A stretch of DNA of 64,000 nt, taken from assembly GCA_018350325.1 (NCBI GenBank), contig JAEVLN010000012.1:682001-746000 (forward strand), in the 5' to 3' direction. Positions within the stretch are counted from its first letter, which is position 1; the number at the start of each line of letters is the position of its first letter. This stretch comes from Globodera rostochiensis. Lineage: Eukaryota > Nematoda > Chromadorea > Rhabditida > Heteroderidae. Shown one piece after another: positions 61,921-64,000 of this stretch. The position numbers and the translations under genes were made by a program. The notes beneath the pieces are model-generated. The model saw nothing but the letters and a program-made list of their open reading frames with translations, was not told the origin of the DNA and made no database searches.

Positions 61921-62529
61921 AAAAAGGAAAGGGAGGGACAGAACATTATAATAAACAGTAGATGTGAATTGTGCTTTATGCTCTGATAACTCTGACTTTT
62001 GTTTCTTTTATTTAAACACCAAATCGATTTTCTTAGATTGTTTGTTTCCGGGTTCGGAATTGGTCGGAACTATCATTGGCATTAATTATTTATCAAATAA
62101 ATTAAGGCATACGCAAGGATGCCAAATCAAAAGGTTCATTTGGCAGGCAAAATCCGCATTTCTGTCTGAAAATCATCATTTCCCAGAATTTTTATTACCG
62201 AAATAATTTTGGATTATTCAGATCGATGAGAGCATCGTTTTTCCGTAATTAAAAATTTGGCAAAACTTTTCTAAATATTTTTGGGGGATCGTATTTTCAA
62301 AAAGCACCAAAAGATGAAATAAATCATCAGATTTGGCATCCTGCACATAAGAAATTGTCATAAAAAATGGACAATGGAAAATGAAAGTAATAGTAGTGAT
62401 TTCTAAAATATAAATCTGCAAAAATTTGAAAGTGTAATGAACCGGTAAAAAATTCGATGAATGAACATTTGAGAAAATGTAAATTGATGCGTGATTTTGC
62501 TGACTGTGAGAGCTCTTTCGTCCATCCAT
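61921..62529. other. Intergenic between convergent genes
   Basis: AT-rich 3' flank shared by the exchanger and the minus-strand gene. An ataataaaca stretch near 61949 may include the exchanger's polyadenylation region. Nothing else seen. Confidence 0.5.
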
Positions 62530-63825
62530 TCAGTTGCCAATTTTGACTTCCTCAACCTTTTGATCCAACATTTGCTCCCACACCCACACGTCCCAATTTT
62601 GCGAATCCGTCACATGGGGCGGCAAGTAACCAAGTTCAGTCTCAGGCCGGATCGCCAAAATTTCGATGGTCGTCGGAGTTTTCTGTTTTCTGTACGCTAT
62701 TCGGAACCATACGCCGGGTTTCAGTGTTGGGTGTACGGCCGGAAAGGTCGTTCTGAACATAAAATTGCATTTTCAACAGTCAAAGTGGGCCCACTTTTGT
62801 TTGTTAGCGGACACCAAATGCGTAAAGCGCTCCGTCCGCTCGTCGTAGAAGCGCCAAAACATCATGTAACCCTTTGAGTGTGTGAACACGCCGACGCCCT
62901 CCTGCAACGGATGTTTGTTCTTCTCCGACAATTGTTGCTCTTGCTGCTGCTGTTGCGATGGAAGAAACCTTTTCCTGTCCTAATTTCCAAAAAGGGAGTG
63001 GCTGTTTCTTTAAAGCTTGGAAACTCCGGGGATTCCATAAAATCTGTGTGCGATCTCCAAATTTCGTGAGCCGCCCGATTGGAGTACAACTGTGTCAATC
63101 CGCGGGGAAGGGGGGGGGGGTGTTTAGGTCGAAAGAAAGAAGCCCCCCCCCCAATTTCCTCTCTGGTCATTCCCACCTCCTCTTGCACTGTGTCCGTAGA
63201 GCTGTTTTGCCTTTTCAAATCCCAAAAATCCACTTCGGAGCATTCCCTCGACTCAATGGCCAACGTTGACGCCAAATGATACTGAAAATGGGCAGGGAAA
63301 AGGGGTTTGAATGTTTTAAGATTTCGGTTAATTAACAAAAAATTAAAACAGTAAAAGTCATAACATAACACCTTCGGGTCGCTTAAATGTGATCCGAGAA
63401 GAGAACAACTGTCCTCGAACTGTTCGGTTAAGTTGTCTTGCAAAAAGTGATGACTCCAACTCAACACATTGAAGGCCACCCGAACTGGTTCCGTAAAACA
63501 GTCGACTTTACTACAAAATAGAGGGAGAATCGTTGAATTCAAAACAAAAAAATCGGACATGGAACAAAATACGACAGCGTCGCCCTTCTCGGCCCTTAAA
63601 CTGCCGTCAGTATGTGGCAAAATGCGACCGTAAGCGCTTGTTCCGTCGCGCAGGCAAAGAATTACGCCCAAGCGACGATTCTTGTCGTTTGAGTCCACTT
63701 CGATTCTGAGCAGAATGCCCCATTCCGTCGGTTTGCTTGTGGTGGCCAACAAATGGGGAGGAAGAAGCTGTGAGGGCCCGGGGAGGCCAATACTAAGCGG
63801 ATCAGCGTTGATCTGGAAGAAGGAG
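62530..63825 (-). CDS. Unrecognised gene, 3' part (runs toward the right edge)
   Basis: Minus-strand coding segments from right to left: about 63529-63820 after an acceptor tcttccag (INADPLSIGLPGPSQLLPPH, LGVILCLRDGTSAYGRILPH, GSLRAEKGDAVVF); about 63372-63508 (FTEPVRVAFNVLSWSHHF); about 63162-63285 (STLAIESRECSEVDFWDL); about 63010-63100 (YSNRAAHEIWRSHTDFMES); 62795 to about 62970 (EGVGVFTHSKGYMMFWRFYD); 62530-62752 (KPGVWFRIAYRKQ to a stop). The last intron (62753-62794) is canonical and in phase. The modules G-x-I-L-x-HTDGSL-KGDAVVF and GVFTHSKGY-KPGVWFRI look like repeated small beta-barrel (OB/cold-shock-like) units, but I could not assign a family. A possible further exon (FFPDGTTVLYHVKKLVHK) lies at about 63870-63983. 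Confidence 0.5.
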
Positions 63826-64000
63826 AGACAATGAGCAAAAAATATTACTTCCCAAAAGACGGCACGTTTTTAAAATGTCCAAGCGGAAAATTCAAAAATT
63901 CCGGGCAAAATCCAATCAAAACTTTATGAACGAGCTTTTTAACATGGTAAAGAACTGTGGTCCCGTCGGGAAAAAACAAAAGTTTAAATGCTTGTTTTCT

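Overview
The window is nuclear DNA of an animal, almost certainly a nematode. Its genes are split into many short exons with small introns. Several start codons lie just downstream of an acceptor-like tttag/ctcag, as expected for spliced-leader trans-splicing. The gene set is metazoan: GLUT, endophilin, BCL11, DSL Notch ligand, NCKX. At least three introns appear to use GC-AG borders. I recall such introns being reported as enriched in the cyst-nematode genus Globodera, and together with small secreted orphan proteins this makes a plant-parasitic (tylenchid) nematode a reasonable guess. The species is inference, not read from the sequence.

Layout. 0-2 kb: 5' part of an SLC2-type sugar transporter (-), running off the left end. 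3.4-4.0 kb: small secreted Cys-rich protein (-). 5.9-8.3 kb: endophilin-A (+), complete. 9-10 kb: small unresolved coding segments. 10.5-10.9 kb: second small secreted protein (+), followed by a 19-bp satellite; a 29-bp minisatellite lies at 12.4 kb. 13.8-21.5 kb: an 11-exon single-pass membrane protein of unknown identity (+, 615 aa) whose eighth intron carries a 2.1-kb pyrimidine-strand satellite. 23.9-30.1 kb: a BCL11-type zinc-finger transcription factor (-), at least 22 exons, with a hAT-like MITE in one intron. 30.2-44.5 kb: a gene-poor stretch full of G-runs, purine repeats and minisatellites, with a second MITE. 44.5-46.7 kb: a DSL/EGF Notch-ligand gene (-). 46.7-53 kb: mostly non-coding with short gene-like fragments. 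53.2-55.5 kb: a proline-rich protein (-). 57.2-61.9 kb: a complete 16-exon K+-dependent Na+/Ca2+ exchanger (+). 62.5 kb to the right end: an unrecognised gene (-), partial.

The most striking observations are these. (1) The transmembrane and cytoplasmic exons of the DSL gene are a near copy, in inverted orientation and with the same intron positions and phases, of exons in the unrelated-looking membrane gene 28 kb away, which suggests exon shuffling by inverted duplication. (2) The third intron of the Na+/Ca2+ exchanger holds an array of near-perfect copies of its own 3' splice site plus the first exon bases. (3) Two MITEs have exact 8-bp target duplications. (4) A TACCGTAG core recurs in two otherwise unrelated minisatellites and in a cluster of single copies. 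These genes do not form an operon or pathway; they are independent eukaryotic loci. Exon boundaries were placed by eye from splice consensus and reading-phase arithmetic. Where exon lengths close to a multiple of three I say so.
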